Positions 1 through 8,846 are shown, counted from the first letter of the stretch. The stretch is 64,000 nucleotides of DNA from Rhizobium leguminosarum bv. trifolii WSM2297 (GCF_000271845.1 NZ_JH719393.1:2076442-2140441), one strand, 5' to 3'. Numbers and translations are program-made. Notes: generated from the sequence alone by a model not told the origin.

Positions 1-17
1 CCCTCTTTCGCTCAATT

Positions 18-40
18 GCCCCGTTTCGCGGGGCGCTTTT
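18..40 (+). terminator. Rho-independent terminator of an upstream gene
   Basis: Arms GCCCCG (18-23) and CGGGGC (29-34) pair around a 5-nt loop and are followed by GCTTTT. This looks like an intrinsic terminator for a gene lying left of the window. It could work in both directions. Confidence 0.5.
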
Positions 41-79
41 GCTGCTCTTATCCGCACAAGAACAGTAGAACAGTCCTCT

Positions 80-272
80 CGTTCCGTCCGCTCCACAGAC
101 CGTCATCTACCTCAAATTATATCAGAAACAGGTCGCGGCGCCGCCGTCCGACTTAGGTCCGTCTTTCCCTCAGCGCCAGGCGGTGTAGATTCTCCTGATC
201 CTTGTTGAAAGGACACCAGGGAGGTTCGTTGTAGCCCTGACTCCAGTCAGAACCTCCCTGGTGAAGTATTAT
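80..272. repeat. Diverged intergenic repeat, copy 1
   Basis: About 190 bp aligns by eye with 9654-9855. Conserved blocks are TTCCGTCC..CTCCAC, GACCGTCAT, TACCTCAAA, GTCCGAC, GTCCGTCTT, GTAGATT, CTTGTTGAAAGGACACC and the terminal hairpin. The stretches between blocks have drifted while the hairpin is identical, which suggests selection on the hairpin. No coding frame runs through it. Confidence 0.7.
201..272 (+). ncRNA. Candidate small RNA hairpin, copy 1
   Basis: A 13-bp perfect inverted repeat, CACCAGGGAGGTT (214-226) and AACCTCCCTGGTG (251-263), encloses a nested hairpin CTGAC/GTCAG (237-250). The CCTCCC strand resembles anti-Shine-Dalgarno loops of alphaproteobacterial sRNAs. Multi-copy sRNA families such as mmgR/suhB are a possible match, but I cannot confirm the family. 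It could also be a terminator or a structured 5' leader; there is no T tract. Direction is assumed from the conserved CTTGTTGAAAGGA on the plus strand. Confidence 0.4.
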
Positions 273-318
273 CGATCCATGTCGGACTTTTGTTCGAGAT
301 AATGGAAATTCGGCTGGG

Positions 319-636
319 TTGCTTACGCACTCGCGCTACGACGGGGCGGTTGGTTCCAACGAGGGATACTCACTCTCGGCGTCTGTTTACGGAGAAGGTG
401 AATTGGGCCTGCTTGCCGATATCGCAATTGATGTTGATGACCTCGAACGACTACAGGCCATCATCACTGACGCTTGCAATGAGCTGAAGGTTGCTCCAGA
501 CCACCACGATCTCGTCGCGCGGATCCTAGACATGCATTCGCAGGGTTGCTCTCCGACGGCGATCCTAGAAAATCTTCGGGTTCAGTTCGGGAACTGCAAT
601 GGCGAGGGGCACAAATGCGCTCGCGTCCATCATTGA
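319..636 (+). CDS. Small hypothetical protein
   Basis: A 105-codon frame opens with TTG and has no strong ribosome-binding site, so the start is unsure. The part from about residue 28 on is acidic and leucine-rich, with segments such as LADIAIDVDDLERLQAII and LVARILDMHSQG, which look like real helical protein. No family is recognised. It lies just after the hairpin element and its end overlaps a DUF982-like remnant on the other strand. It may itself be a partial gene. Confidence 0.4.
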   Translation: MLTHSRYDGAVGSNEGYSLSASVYGEGELGLLADIAIDVDDLERLQAIITDACNELKVAPDHHDLVARILDMHSQGCSPTAILENLRVQFGNCNGEGHKCARVHH

Positions 637-915
637 GGACAGCGCTTTCTTTGCATTTTTGATGATGGAAGGTCCGGTAGTCGCTTTCCAACACCCCGTT
701 GAACCACGGTTAGAGCAGCGATATCCGCCTCATCGGCCGCGCACACAAGCGCTTCCCGGAATTGTTCCGGAGCAATTTTTCCACTAATTGCGTCGCCGCA
801 CGTCTTAACGGCAGCCGCATATTCCTCGCTCGTCGGAAGCCCCGTCTTTGATCAGGAGATGCGCGCCCTCGCCCAGCGTCCGCACGAGAAACCATGCCTC
901 ATCTCGGCGGCACTC
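630..915 (-). pseudogene. DUF982-like gene remnant
   Basis: Read on the minus strand, one frame gives AWFLVRTLGEGAHLLIKDG. After a one-base shift near 812 a second frame gives EEYAAAVKTCGDAISGKI followed by PEQFREALVCAADEADI. This order (aromatic start, middle helix, Tyr-x3-Ala-x3-Cys, closing Ala-rich helix) is that of DUF982 proteins, common and of unknown function in Rhizobiales. The middle WP motif is missing and the frame is broken, so it is called a remnant. A second broken DUF982 gene lies at 9915-10234, next to the other copy of the intergenic repeat. Confidence 0.45.
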
Positions 916-1322
916 GGCGCTGCCCCACGTTGCTCTGGCCGCTCTGATCTGTGATCGCCTATCCATGGACGAACAAAGGGAGTTTCTCCGCCTTGGTGTC
1001 ACAAGGGAAAGTGATGTGGCTCGAAGACTGCAGTCGGCCCGAAGCGGTCACTAGAAGGCTGATCCAAACATGACTGACAGGGTGGAAACTTGCCGTATGA
1101 GGCGCCTGTCGGAACGACGTGATCGCGGCAAGGAGCGGACGTGGCCTCGCATATGCGCTGAGCGTGCCACTCCAGCGCCGGGTCACTCCGCGGGGCATTG
1201 AATGGAAATCGCTACGAAGCTTACGGCAGACCTTAGCCGCCGCGCCTAAGTATCTCGATGATGGTTCAAACCCACAGAATCATACAGGACGGTGGTCGTC
1301 GAACGAGTTTTTCAGCAGCTTA
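916..1322. other. No recognisable gene
   Basis: Open frames exist on both strands but none has protein-like composition or a recognisable motif. It is probably decayed DNA between the DUF982-like remnant and the peroxiredoxin gene. Confidence 0.4.
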
Positions 1323-2003
1323 TTAATGTGCGACTTGGGAAGCTGCTGACATCAATTCTTCGGTACTCGGCGCCCGGCATACATTTTGGCCTCCCTCTTC
1401 GGCTTCTGTGAAACTCCAGCGCACAGTGCCTTCCCGATCGAGCAGGAACTCGCCGATAAGCGGCATGTGACCGGCGATCATAATCTGCTGGTCGGCCTCC
1501 GTCATTTCATACCGGTCCTTTTTCTCAAGAAAGTCGCCCGCCGCAGCCGGGTTCATCGGCACGGGCAACTCCCCCGGCAGATCGATCCGCATTGTCATGA
1601 CCGCGTCCATTCCGAGCTTGTGCGGCCATTCGGTTTCATTCTCCGTGAGCTCGAGGATGGGCAAACCGAAGGCGCGATGCGAAGCCCCCTCTGGGTCGGA
1701 TGCGCTAAGAAGGTTGGGTAGCGGATGGTAACGAAAGTAGAGCCGTGCCCGTTCGACCGGCGTCTTGACCACGGCGAGACATTCGATGCCTTTCTCCTTC
1801 AGGGCCGGGTTGAGTTGCGCCATCGCCGAGACATGACGCCGGCAGAACGGACAGTGTAGGCCTCGAAACAAACCGATCAGTAACGGGCTACGGCCTCGAA
1901 AATCATCGAGCGCGATCTTGCCTTCGCGCGAGATCGCGTCGAGTACAACATTCGGTGCCCGGTCGCCCGGCTGCAGCGGGCGGTTGACACTACTCGTGGA
2001 CAT
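1323..2003 (-). CDS. AhpC/TSA-type peroxiredoxin-like protein
   Basis: This 226-aa protein has the thioredoxin fold of the AhpC/TSA family, expected to reduce peroxides in the cytosol with thiol donors. Visible features are the N-terminal PGDRAP segment (residues 12-17) and a CPFC motif with Cys51 and Cys54 after LLIGLFRGLH. A CxxC pair rather than the lone peroxidatic Cys of typical 2-Cys enzymes points to the atypical redoxin group. The C-terminal half carries GHMPLIGEFLLDREG, a usual strand pair. The ATG at 2003 sits 6 nt after GAGGAGG; a TTG two codons upstream is less likely. It lies alone, downstream of a decayed cyclase-like gene on the same strand. Confidence 0.8.
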   Translation of the reverse strand: MSTSSVNRPLQPGDRAPNVVLDAISREGKIALDDFRGRSPLLIGLFRGLHCPFCRRHVSAMAQLNPALKEKGIECLAVVKTPVERARLYFRYHPLPNLLSASDPEGASHRAFGLPILELTENETEWPHKLGMDAVMTMRIDLPGELPVPMNPAAAGDFLEKKDRYEMTEADQQIMIAGHMPLIGEFLLDREGTVRWSFTEAEEGGQNVCRAPSTEELMSAASQVAH

Positions 2004-2024
2004 GAACAACCTCCTCGCCCCGGA

Positions 2025-2330
2025 TCAGTCAAAAAAAGGCAGCACACCCAGCGCTTCGGTCGAGCCCGTGCTGGGCGCAAACTCCCTACGCCGGGGCAAA
2101 GTAGCCTTCGGCCTCTGCCATATTGCCGACGTCGAGATTGAGCCTTGCAGGCCCATCATAGCACGGAAAAAGCATCTGCGGCTCGCCCGTTTCGCGAGCC
2201 TTCTCGAGCGCCTCGCTATAATAATAACGGACCGCGAGTTCTGGCTTCCCAGGACGATCAACGGCAGCGCGAGATCCACGTTGGTCGAGCGCACGGGCGA
2301 TCTCGATTGCCTTCTCGGCGGCTGGTACAC
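2025..2330 (-). pseudogene. C-terminal remnant of a TPR/cyclase-type regulator
   Basis: The minus strand contains AAEKAIEIARALDQRGSR, then ARETGEPQMLFPCYDGPARL and NLDVGNMAEAEGYF, ending at a stop (2086-2088). The expected final residues, ending EALGVLPFFD, follow in another frame up to the stop at 2025. In family terms this is the tetratricopeptide tail of large rhizobial adenylate/guanylate-cyclase or AAA-type signalling proteins, where a segment close to LLFPCYDGLATLNL precedes the end. Everything upstream is missing and at least one frameshift is present, so this is a dead fragment. Confidence 0.5.
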
Positions 2331-3073
2331 CTCACACGAGAGACTCCCGAATGCTAATTGCGCTGAAGGTCGGTTCCCGAACTTGTTTTGGACGCTCAAG
2401 TCTGCGACCACCAACGTCGTCAACGGGTCAATGAGCTGCCACACATGAAAGCTTATTCTGATGGCTGCAAATGGCGCGTTTTGCCATCTCCGTCACAAGT
2501 GGCATTCGAAATGGCACAACGCGTCGTGATCAAGGTGTGAGGCAAACACCTACTTTGTTCAGAAGCAAGAAAGACCACGATCGTGACTGCGGCCTCTCGA
2601 TGTGGTTGCCGTCATAGAGCTCCTCGCGCGCAAGTCGTATTATTGATGCAGTCTTTCAATTCCAAATTTTAAAGTAAAATGCCCCCTGCTTGGGTTTCGC
2701 TCCGACCGATCTATGGCACAAAGGCATTCTTCACATATGCGTCCTTGCGCACAAGACTCTTTCCGGGGCATGCCGGCCGATTGGATCGTGGTCTGCCTGC
2801 AGATGGACGAGGACGGCGGCGGGCGGCACATGCATCGATGCGATGCCCCCGACAGTCACTCCTCGCTTTCGGAGACGTCCCCGTTGTACTGAACCCTGCG
2901 CGACGCCAGGGAGGGGGTCGTCGTCTTTCCTCCCTGGCGCACCGTCGAAATGTTCGGCATCGCCGAACAACAGAATTGCTTTCGGACCACTAATTCGAAT
3001 AGCTCGCCTGCAGTAAATCATTGTCATCGCCCCCGGCATCGAGGCCGTCCAACACCGCAAAAAGGAATTCATT
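2331..3073. other. Intergenic, mostly without recognisable genes
   Basis: About 740 bp separate the cyclase-like remnant from the SDR gene. Several open frames overlap but none looks like protein. The only clear structure is the hairpin at 2904-2939. The last 80 bp must hold the promoter of the SDR pair. Confidence 0.4.
2904..2939. ncRNA. Hairpin related to the repeat hairpins
   Basis: CGCCAGGGAGG (2904-2914) and CCTCCCTGGCG (2929-2939) form an 11-bp perfect stem with a 14-nt loop. Nine of the eleven stem bases match the hairpins at 214-263 and 9795-9846 (CACCAGGGAGG). The loop and flanks do not match. It may be a third, more distant member of the same structured-RNA family, or coincidence. 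Confidence 0.3.
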
Positions 3074-3823
3074 ATGTCCAGACTTGCTAACAAGACAGCC
3101 CTCATCACCGGGGGCACCAGCGGCATCGGCCTTGAGACGGCCCGACAGTTCGTCGCCGAAGGCGCGCGCGTCGCCGTGACAGGCAGCAGCGCGGCCAGCG
3201 TAGAGAAGGCTCGCAAGGAACTTGGCGACGACGTCATCGTCATCCAGTCCGACGCCGGCAGCGTGGATGGCCAGCAGGATGTCTTCCGCGAGGTAAAGGA
3301 AGCCTTCGGTCAGCTCGACATCCTGTTCGTGAATGCCGGCGTCGCTCAATTTGGCCCGGTCGAGAGCTGGTCAGAAGCCGATTTCGACAAGTCGTTTTCG
3401 ACGAACGTGAAGGGACCCTACTTCCTCATCCAGGCTCTCCTGCCGATCTTTTCAAAGGGCGCCTCGATCGTGCTGAACACGTCGATCAACGCTCATATCG
3501 GCATGCCCAACTCCAGCGTATATTCGCTGACCAAGGGCGCTCTTCTGACACTGGCTAAGACGCTATCGGGCGAACTACTTGGTCGCGGCATCCGCGTCAA
3601 TGCCGTCAGCCCCGGCCCGATCGCGACACCTCTATACGGGAAGCTAGGCATGTCGGAATCGGACATGAAGGCGATGGCCGAAGGCGTGCAGAATCAGATC
3701 CCGGTCGGCCGTTTCGGCCACGTGTCGGAAGTAGCGAAGACGGTGGTCTTCTTCGCGTCGAACGAGGCTGCCTACATCGTCGGCAGCGAGCTCGTCATCG
3801 ACGGCGGCATGAGCAACCTTTAA
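3074..3823 (+). CDS. SDR family oxidoreductase
   Basis: A classical short-chain dehydrogenase/reductase of 249 aa, NAD(P)-dependent. The Rossmann motif TGGTSGIG is at residues 12-19, NAG at 87-89, and the catalytic triad is Ser137, Tyr150 and Lys154 in VYSLTK. The C-terminal region has the usual substrate-loop SPGPIATP and the closing VIDGGMS. The substrate cannot be read from sequence. The start has AAGGA about 9 nt upstream. It is followed after 29 bp by a second SDR, so the two are probably co-transcribed and may act in one detoxification or catabolic route. Confidence 0.85.
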   Translation: MSRLANKTALITGGTSGIGLETARQFVAEGARVAVTGSSAASVEKARKELGDDVIVIQSDAGSVDGQQDVFREVKEAFGQLDILFVNAGVAQFGPVESWSEADFDKSFSTNVKGPYFLIQALLPIFSKGASIVLNTSINAHIGMPNSSVYSLTKGALLTLAKTLSGELLGRGIRVNAVSPGPIATPLYGKLGMSESDMKAMAEGVQNQIPVGRFGHVSEVAKTVVFFASNEAAYIVGSELVIDGGMSNL

Positions 3824-3852
3824 TCGACGTCCAACTTCACAGGAGCAAGAAC

Positions 3853-4644
3853 ATGCATATCGATCTCAAAGGAAAGTCAGCCCTGGTGACCGGATCCACA
3901 GAGGGCATCGGCTACGCGATCGCCCGGCAGCTCGCGAGAGCGGGCGCGGACGTCGTCGTCAACGGCAGATCCGAAGAAAAGACCGCAAAGGCTGCCGAGC
4001 GGCTGAAGAGAGAGGGCGCAGAGGGCGCCGTCACCGCAGTTGCGGCTGATCTCGCTACTGCCGAAGGGTGCGCCGCGCTTGTAACGAAGCAGCCCCGCGT
4101 CGACATCCTCATCAACAACGCCGGGATCTTCCAGCCGAGCGACTTCTTCGACACCACGGACGAGGTTTGGGACCGGCACTGGCAGGTGAACGTTATGTCG
4201 GCAGTTCGACTGTCCCGTGCGTACCTGCCAGGCATGCAGGACGCCAACTGGGGCCGTGTCATCTTCATCGCGTCGGAATCCGGCTTCAACATACCCGTTG
4301 AGATGATCCACTATGGCGTCAGCAAGACAGCCGACATCGCCGTCGCCCGCGGGCTTGCCAAACGCATGGCCGGCACTGGAGTGACCGTGAACTCGGTTCT
4401 TCCCGGCCCCACTCTGTCTGAAGGCGTCGAGGCGATGCTTGCCGATGAGCGTGAAAAAACCGGCAAGCCGATCGAGGAGGTTGCAGCCGACTTCGTCAAG
4501 CAACACCGGAGCAGCTCCATCATTCAGCGCGCCGCCAGTGTCGAGGAGATAGCCAACATGGTGACCTATCTGGCGTCCCCGCTGGCGTCGGCCACGACGG
4601 GTGCGTCGATGCGCGTGGACGGCGGCCTGATCGATACGCTTTGA
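3853..4644 (+). CDS. SDR family oxidoreductase
   Basis: This 263-aa SDR has TGSTEGIG (residues 13-20) for cofactor binding, NNAG (88-91), and the catalytic set Ser141, Tyr154 and Lys158 in HYGVSK. A CAGGAGC ribosome-binding site lies 7 nt before the ATG. The long loop between the catalytic helix and the end (LSEGVEAML to SSSIIQR) resembles 3-oxoacyl-ACP-reductase-like members that are not part of fatty acid synthesis. It shares little with the preceding SDR beyond family motifs, so the pair is not a recent duplication. Substrate unknown. Confidence 0.85.
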   Translation: MHIDLKGKSALVTGSTEGIGYAIARQLARAGADVVVNGRSEEKTAKAAERLKREGAEGAVTAVAADLATAEGCAALVTKQPRVDILINNAGIFQPSDFFDTTDEVWDRHWQVNVMSAVRLSRAYLPGMQDANWGRVIFIASESGFNIPVEMIHYGVSKTADIAVARGLAKRMAGTGVTVNSVLPGPTLSEGVEAMLADEREKTGKPIEEVAADFVKQHRSSSIIQRAASVEEIANMVTYLASPLASATTGASMRVDGGLIDTL

Positions 4645-4994
4645 GAGGTTAAGTCCAGATTCCGTATGGCAAATCAAGCGTTACGACGCCGCGAGCAACG
4701 GAAATCTTGACGACGACCAGCCGGTTTTGGACACATGGCACTGAGGGAACGTCACTTCGCAACACGCGCAAAGAGCGGCGTCGGCCGGCCGGCGTCACAT
4801 TGGCGGCCAGCGGCGCGGTCGTCGTCGCCGCGGCGAAGGGGACAGCCGGACGAACTCGTACAAGACATCACTCCAGGCGATGTCCGACGAGACCGTCGCG
4901 AAGGCACTTTGGACGCTGGGTGGATCGCCCGTTCAGGACACTCAGCCGCAAAATGCATGAGCACGGCGCCGTCGAAGCGCCGCCGTGCTGTCGG

Positions 4995-5252
4995 TCAAGC
5001 CGTTCGGCGGACCATGCGCGCGAGCGCTATCAGAATGCAGGCTCCGATGAAGCCCGCGATCAGGTTTCCGACCCAGCCCCCGAGGACGACGCCGAACAGC
5101 GAAAGAAGGAAGTTAGCGACGATCGCGCCGACAATACCAAGAATGATGTTCATCAGGACGCCCATGTTGGACTTCATGAACATTTCGGCGAGCCAGCCTG
5201 CGATGCCGCCAATGATAATAGCCGCGATCCAGCCGATGCCTGCATTTTCCAT
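4995..5252 (-). CDS. GlsB/YeaQ/YmgE family stress membrane protein
   Basis: An 85-aa protein that is nearly all hydrophobic, with three predicted membrane helices (about residues 6-24, 32-50 and 57-77) rich in Gly, as in the transglycosylase-associated (GlsB/YeaQ/YmgE) family. These inner-membrane proteins are usually induced by stress; their molecular role is unclear. The ATG at 5252 is preceded by AAGGGGA at good distance. A sequence matching the EcfG promoter (5320-5344) points toward it. The charged end (RMVRRTA) fits a cytosolic tail. Confidence 0.85.
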   Translation of the reverse strand: MENAGIGWIAAIIIGGIAGWLAEMFMKSNMGVLMNIILGIVGAIVANFLLSLFGVVLGGWVGNLIAGFIGACILIALARMVRRTA

Positions 5253-5301
5253 ATTGCGTCCCCTTTGATCGAGTTTTGAGTGTCTGACACCGACGAAACC
5301 G

Positions 5302-5505
5302 TCAGCCAGCCTGCAACGAAACACGCATGACGACGGATGGTTCCACCGGAGCGATGAGTCTGCGGCCGGCCATTCGTTTGCGGGGCTCACCAAGCCGCGC
5401 GGCGTCGTCGTCCGCGGGGTCGGGATCGCGCTCACGGGCGGTCCGAAGGCTTCCGATCTCTTCCACGATCGCCTCGTACACGTCCGCCTGGTTCGCGCCG
5501 GCCAC
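5302..5505 (-). CDS. Small hypothetical protein
   Basis: A 67-codon frame opens with GTG. The N-terminal half, ADVYEAIVEEIGSLRTARE, is protein-like; the rest is basic and unremarkable. No family is recognised. The candidate EcfG promoter of the downstream GlsB-like gene lies inside its 3' end, so it may be a remnant or a shadow rather than a gene. Confidence 0.25.
   Translation of the reverse strand: MAGANQADVYEAIVEEIGSLRTARERDPDPADDDAARLGEPRKRMAGRRLIAPVEPSVVMRVSLQAG
5320..5344 (-). promoter_or_regulatory. Candidate EcfG (general stress) promoter
   Basis: On the minus strand GGAAC is followed after 17 nt by GTT, the pattern bound by the alphaproteobacterial general-stress sigma factor EcfG. 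It lies about 70 nt upstream of the GlsB-like start at 5252. The base before GTT is T rather than the preferred C. Confidence 0.45.
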
Positions 5506-5633
5506 CCACGTCCCCCGCAGAGGGAAACGCGCGCGTACCCAAACGATCGGTGCGTACGACTATCGAGGCAACGAAGCGCGATTGGGCAACAACTGTCCAT
5601 CGGATTTGCTACCTGGATACCATCTCCGCGCGC

Positions 5634-5990
5634 TTAAGCGGCCAACTTGTGAAGGGTCTCCGCCATCTTCTGCACGTCATAGGGCTTAGAGAAGAAGACG
5701 GCGCTCTCGGGGAGCTCGGAAACCGTCGGGGTCCGCTTGCCCGACACGACGATGATGCGGATTGGCGGCCATCTGTCCCGGACGATCGTGGCCAGCATGA
5801 GGCCATCCATCGATCCGGGCATATCGATGTCCGTCAGCAGGATGCGGACGTCCGCTTCCGTTTCCAGACGTGTTATCGCTGCCTCGGCGTCGCTCGCCTC
5901 GAGGGCTTCGAACCCGGCTTCCTCGACGAGGTTCACGGCGAGCATGAGCAGCAGCGGCTCGTCTTCGACTATCAGAACTTTAGACGGCAT
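5634..5990 (-). CDS. Single-domain response regulator (CheY-like)
   Basis: A lone 118-aa receiver domain. The acidic pocket is Asp10-Glu11, the phosphoacceptor Asp54 lies in LLTDIDMPG, and the conserved Lys102 lies in FSKPYD. There is no output domain, so it likely works as a phosphate sink or shuttle, or by protein contact. Stand-alone receivers of this kind commonly partner HWE kinases in Rhizobiales, and three such kinases are in this window. A GGAAC-N17-GTT site 28-52 nt upstream suggests control by the general stress response. Confidence 0.85.
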   Translation of the reverse strand: MPSKVLIVEDEPLLLMLAVNLVEEAGFEALEASDAEAAITRLETEADVRILLTDIDMPGSMDGLMLATIVRDRWPPIRIIVVSGKRTPTVSELPESAVFFSKPYDVQKMAETLHKLAA

Positions 5991-6017
5991 CGTAACCTAC
6001 CCTGGGACCATTGCGAA

Positions 6018-6044
6018 GGAACTTGCCCACCGAGAGCAGGTTCC
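6018..6044. promoter_or_regulatory. Candidate bidirectional EcfG promoter
   Basis: GGAAC (6018-6022), 17 nt, then GTTCC (6040-6044). Because the ends are inverted copies, both strands carry GGAAC-N17-GTT. The minus-strand site fits the response regulator starting at 5990. The plus-strand site would transcribe toward kup, about 400 nt away, or an unseen RNA between 6050 and 6437. Confidence 0.45.
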
Positions 6045-6437
6045 CGTGCAGCCGAGACAATTTCTCGAAGCCGTGAAACTCACAGGCCACGTTCAGTTTG
6101 CGCGCTACCTGTTTCGCGGCTCTCTTGCAGGCACCAGAGCGACACTACAGCGCGATACACGACACATGGCGGTGGTCGTCGAAGAGCTTGTATTCTATGG
6201 AAATGCTCGACAAAGTTGCTTCCCGTCAACCTCGCCGTAACCTTGAGGGAACCTCTCGCTACTGCAAGGCCCCATCAATCTTCACCGCCATGCAGGGATG
6301 GCTCGCACTGGCACCCCTAACTACCCCCGGCCAGCGACGTGATGCAGAAGGTGCATCCTCGTTTTGGCGTTGCAATGAGGCTTGGCCGGTGGCAACGTCC
6401 CCGCAGGCGGTCAACGCTCCCTGACAGGACACCCCAT

Positions 6438-8339
6438 TTGACCAATTCCCAGATGCGATCTGAAGATCCGGAACTGGAACATCAGCGCCGGCACGGGCTG
6501 CCGGCGCTCGTCCTTGCGGCGCTCGGCGTCGTCTATGGAGACATCGGAACAAGCCCGCTCTACGCCTTCCGGGAAGCACTGCACGCCACGGGAGGATCCG
6601 GAGCGCATCATGCCGACGTGCTTGGAATCCTTTCGCTGATAGTCTGGGCGCTCACGATCGTCGTCACCTTGAAATATGTGACGTTCGTGCTGAAGGCGGA
6701 CAACCGGGGCGAAGGCGGCACCTTGTCACTGATGACCCTTGCTCGCGAGGGCCTGACCGGTCGCCCCAAATGGGTGCTTGTCCTGGGCGTGGTCGGCGCC
6801 TCGCTCTTCCTCGGCGACGCAATCATCACGCCGGCGATCTCCGTCCTGTCTGCAGTCGAGGGTATCGAGGTGGTAGCTCCGGCACTCTCGAACTGGGTCG
6901 TGCCGATTACACTGACCATCATCGCGGTGCTGTTCTTCGTCCAACGGTTCGGCACAAGCGGTGTGGCATCAGTCTTCGGTCCCATCACGGCGCTGTGGTT
7001 CATGGTGTTGGGCGTCAGCGGGATGATCCACGTCTTCGACGATCCGTCGGTGCTAGGCGCGCTAAACCCGTTCCATGCGTTCCGGTATGTCGCAAACAAT
7101 ATCGGCTCGGCCGTGGCGGTGCTGGGAGCGGTCTTCCTCGCCGTGACCGGAGCCGAGGCCCTATACGTCGACCTTGGACACTTCGGCCGCCGTCCGATGG
7201 TCATCGCATGGTTTTCGCTCGTCTTCCCGAGCCTTCTTCTGAACTATTTTGGACAGGGAGCATTCGTGCTCGCGAACCCGGAGATGGCTGCCCATCCCTT
7301 TTTTGGCATGCATCCCGAATGGGCGAGGATACCAATGGTCTGTCTGGCGACAGCAGCGACCGTCATCGCCAGCCAGGCGGTGATCTCCGGCGCCTATTCC
7401 CTCGTCCGCCAGGCCATGCATCTCAATCTTCTCCCGCGCCTTCAGATCCTCCACACTTCTGAGACGCATTCCGGGCAGATTTTCATGCCGCAGGTGAACA
7501 GGCTGCTCTTCGTGTTCGTAACAGGCCTTGTGCTCTTCTTTCGGAATTCCAGCAGCCTTTCCGCAGCCTACGGCATCGCCGTGACGGGCGAAATGCTCAT
7601 AACGTCGGTCCTACTGTTCATCGTAATGCGCCGTATCTGGAGCTGGAAGCCTGCGACGGCCCTTGCCGTCATCGTCCCGTTGGCGTTGATCGACGCCGGC
7701 TTTCTCGCCGCCAACGTCGCGAAGTTCGCAGATGGCGGCTGGGTTCCCGTGGCTGTTGCATCGACGATGGCAATCGTCATGCAGACATGGACGGCTGGGC
7801 GGCGCCTGCTCGCCGCCCGCACTAAAAGCGACGAAATCCCGCTCACGGCGATCATCGGCAATCTGGCCCGTAAGAAACCGCCCACGGTTCCAGGGACCGC
7901 GATATTCCTGACAAGCGATGTTGAAGGCGCGCCGACTGCGCTTCTCCATAGTCTCAAGCACTACAAGGTGCTTCACGAGCAGAACGTCATTCTCAGCGTC
8001 GTGACTTCGACGAGGCCCTTCGTACCAGACGATGAGAAGATCTTCCTGGAAAGCTTCAACCCCCTCTTTAGCCGTGTTGTGATCACTTTCGGCTACATGG
8101 AGACTCCGAACATACCGCGCGCGCTCGTTCTGGTTCGTAAGCTTGGCTTGAAGTTCGACATCATGTCGACCTCCTTCTTCCTGTCCCGCCGCACGCTTCT
8201 TCCGTCCAAGAAGGGCAGCATGCCGTTCTGGCAGGACCGTCTGTTCATCACGCTTGCCCAGAACGCCAGCAATGCGACAGACTACTTCGGGCTGCCGTCC
8301 GGACGTGTTGTCGAACTCGGCCTGCAGACAACCATCTAA
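6438..8339 (+). CDS. kup: Kup-family low-affinity potassium transporter
   Basis: A potassium uptake permease of about 633 aa, driving K+ symport with protons across the inner membrane. It begins with the family signature around GVVYGDIGTSPLYAFRE and shows about twelve hydrophobic helices in the first two thirds, with a soluble C-terminal domain (ending VVELGLQTTI) as usual for Kup. The TTG at 6438 follows AGGA by 7 nt; an ATG at 6453 has no ribosome-binding site but is the common annotation choice. A longer frame upstream is basic and not Kup-like. Rhizobia often carry two or three kup paralogues. Confidence 0.9.
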   Translation: MTNSQMRSEDPELEHQRRHGLPALVLAALGVVYGDIGTSPLYAFREALHATGGSGAHHADVLGILSLIVWALTIVVTLKYVTFVLKADNRGEGGTLSLMTLAREGLTGRPKWVLVLGVVGASLFLGDAIITPAISVLSAVEGIEVVAPALSNWVVPITLTIIAVLFFVQRFGTSGVASVFGPITALWFMVLGVSGMIHVFDDPSVLGALNPFHAFRYVANNIGSAVAVLGAVFLAVTGAEALYVDLGHFGRRPMVIAWFSLVFPSLLLNYFGQGAFVLANPEMAAHPFFGMHPEWARIPMVCLATAATVIASQAVISGAYSLVRQAMHLNLLPRLQILHTSETHSGQIFMPQVNRLLFVFVTGLVLFFRNSSSLSAAYGIAVTGEMLITSVLLFIVMRRIWSWKPATALAVIVPLALIDAGFLAANVAKFADGGWVPVAVASTMAIVMQTWTAGRRLLAARTKSDEIPLTAIIGNLARKKPPTVPGTAIFLTSDVEGAPTALLHSLKHYKVLHEQNVILSVVTSTRPFVPDDEKIFLESFNPLFSRVVITFGYMETPNIPRALVLVRKLGLKFDIMSTSFFLSRRTLLPSKKGSMPFWQDRLFITLAQNASNATDYFGLPSGRVVELGLQTTI

Positions 8340-8642
8340 CGCCACAGCCCGGGGCCGCTCCTCGGCCATGCACGAGGAACGCCAACCGGGCATCTTCGAT
8401 CTCTCATGCTCATGGCACTGACGGCCGAATCCGCGGAACCGCCACCATCTCCCGCTCCCGCAGCTGGCAGGATCATGCTGTATCCTGCTCGGCAGATCCT
8501 CAAAGGGTTTCAGGAGCCTCGAGGACGAGCACTTCTACAACGACGATGCGAGATCAACGATTTTCTCGAACGACCAATCCTTGTCGCCTATCAGGCGCGC
8601 GGCATTCATCGCGAATGCCACAGCCATCGTCGATGACGGGGA
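8340..8642. other. No recognisable gene
   Basis: About 300 bp between convergent genes. One plus-strand frame (8406-8636) is open but has the Arg/Pro-rich look of a chance frame. No clear terminator was found for kup. Confidence 0.4.
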
Positions 8643-8795
8643 TTAGGTGCCTGCCGAAGTAACAGGCATCCAGACCCGAGCCGACGTTGGATGGCCTGAT
8701 GACAGCGCCAGGCTGCCGACAATAGCGACCATGGCAATCAGGATGACTATGATGGGAAAGGCAGTGCCGGACGGCTTATCTTCATGGTAGATCAT
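8643..8795 (-). CDS. Small single-pass membrane protein
   Basis: A 50-aa protein from the ATG at 8795, with AGGAG 7 nt upstream. The order is a charged N-terminus (MIYHEDKPSG), one strong membrane helix (FPIIVILIAMVAIVGSLAL, about residues 13-31), then a short tail. It has the layout of the tiny stress-linked membrane proteins common in rhizobia. No family is recognised. It lies just downstream of the broken DUF1236 gene on the same strand. Confidence 0.5.
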   Translation of the reverse strand: MIYHEDKPSGTAFPIIVILIAMVAIVGSLALSSGHPTSARVWMPVTSAGT

Positions 8796-8846
8796 TGATT
8801 GCTCCTGCCGCCCGGCGGCGCATAAGACACCGCCGGGAAACGCGAG

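Noticed and set aside
3877..4677. Long minus-strand open frame opposite the second SDR gene
   Set aside because: It is the antisense shadow of a clear SDR with intact motifs; the product is His/Asp/Arg-rich and matches nothing.
4707..5279. Two plus-strand frames over the GlsB-like gene
   Set aside because: They are antisense to a strongly hydrophobic, RBS-bearing gene and have Arg/Pro/Ser-rich composition.
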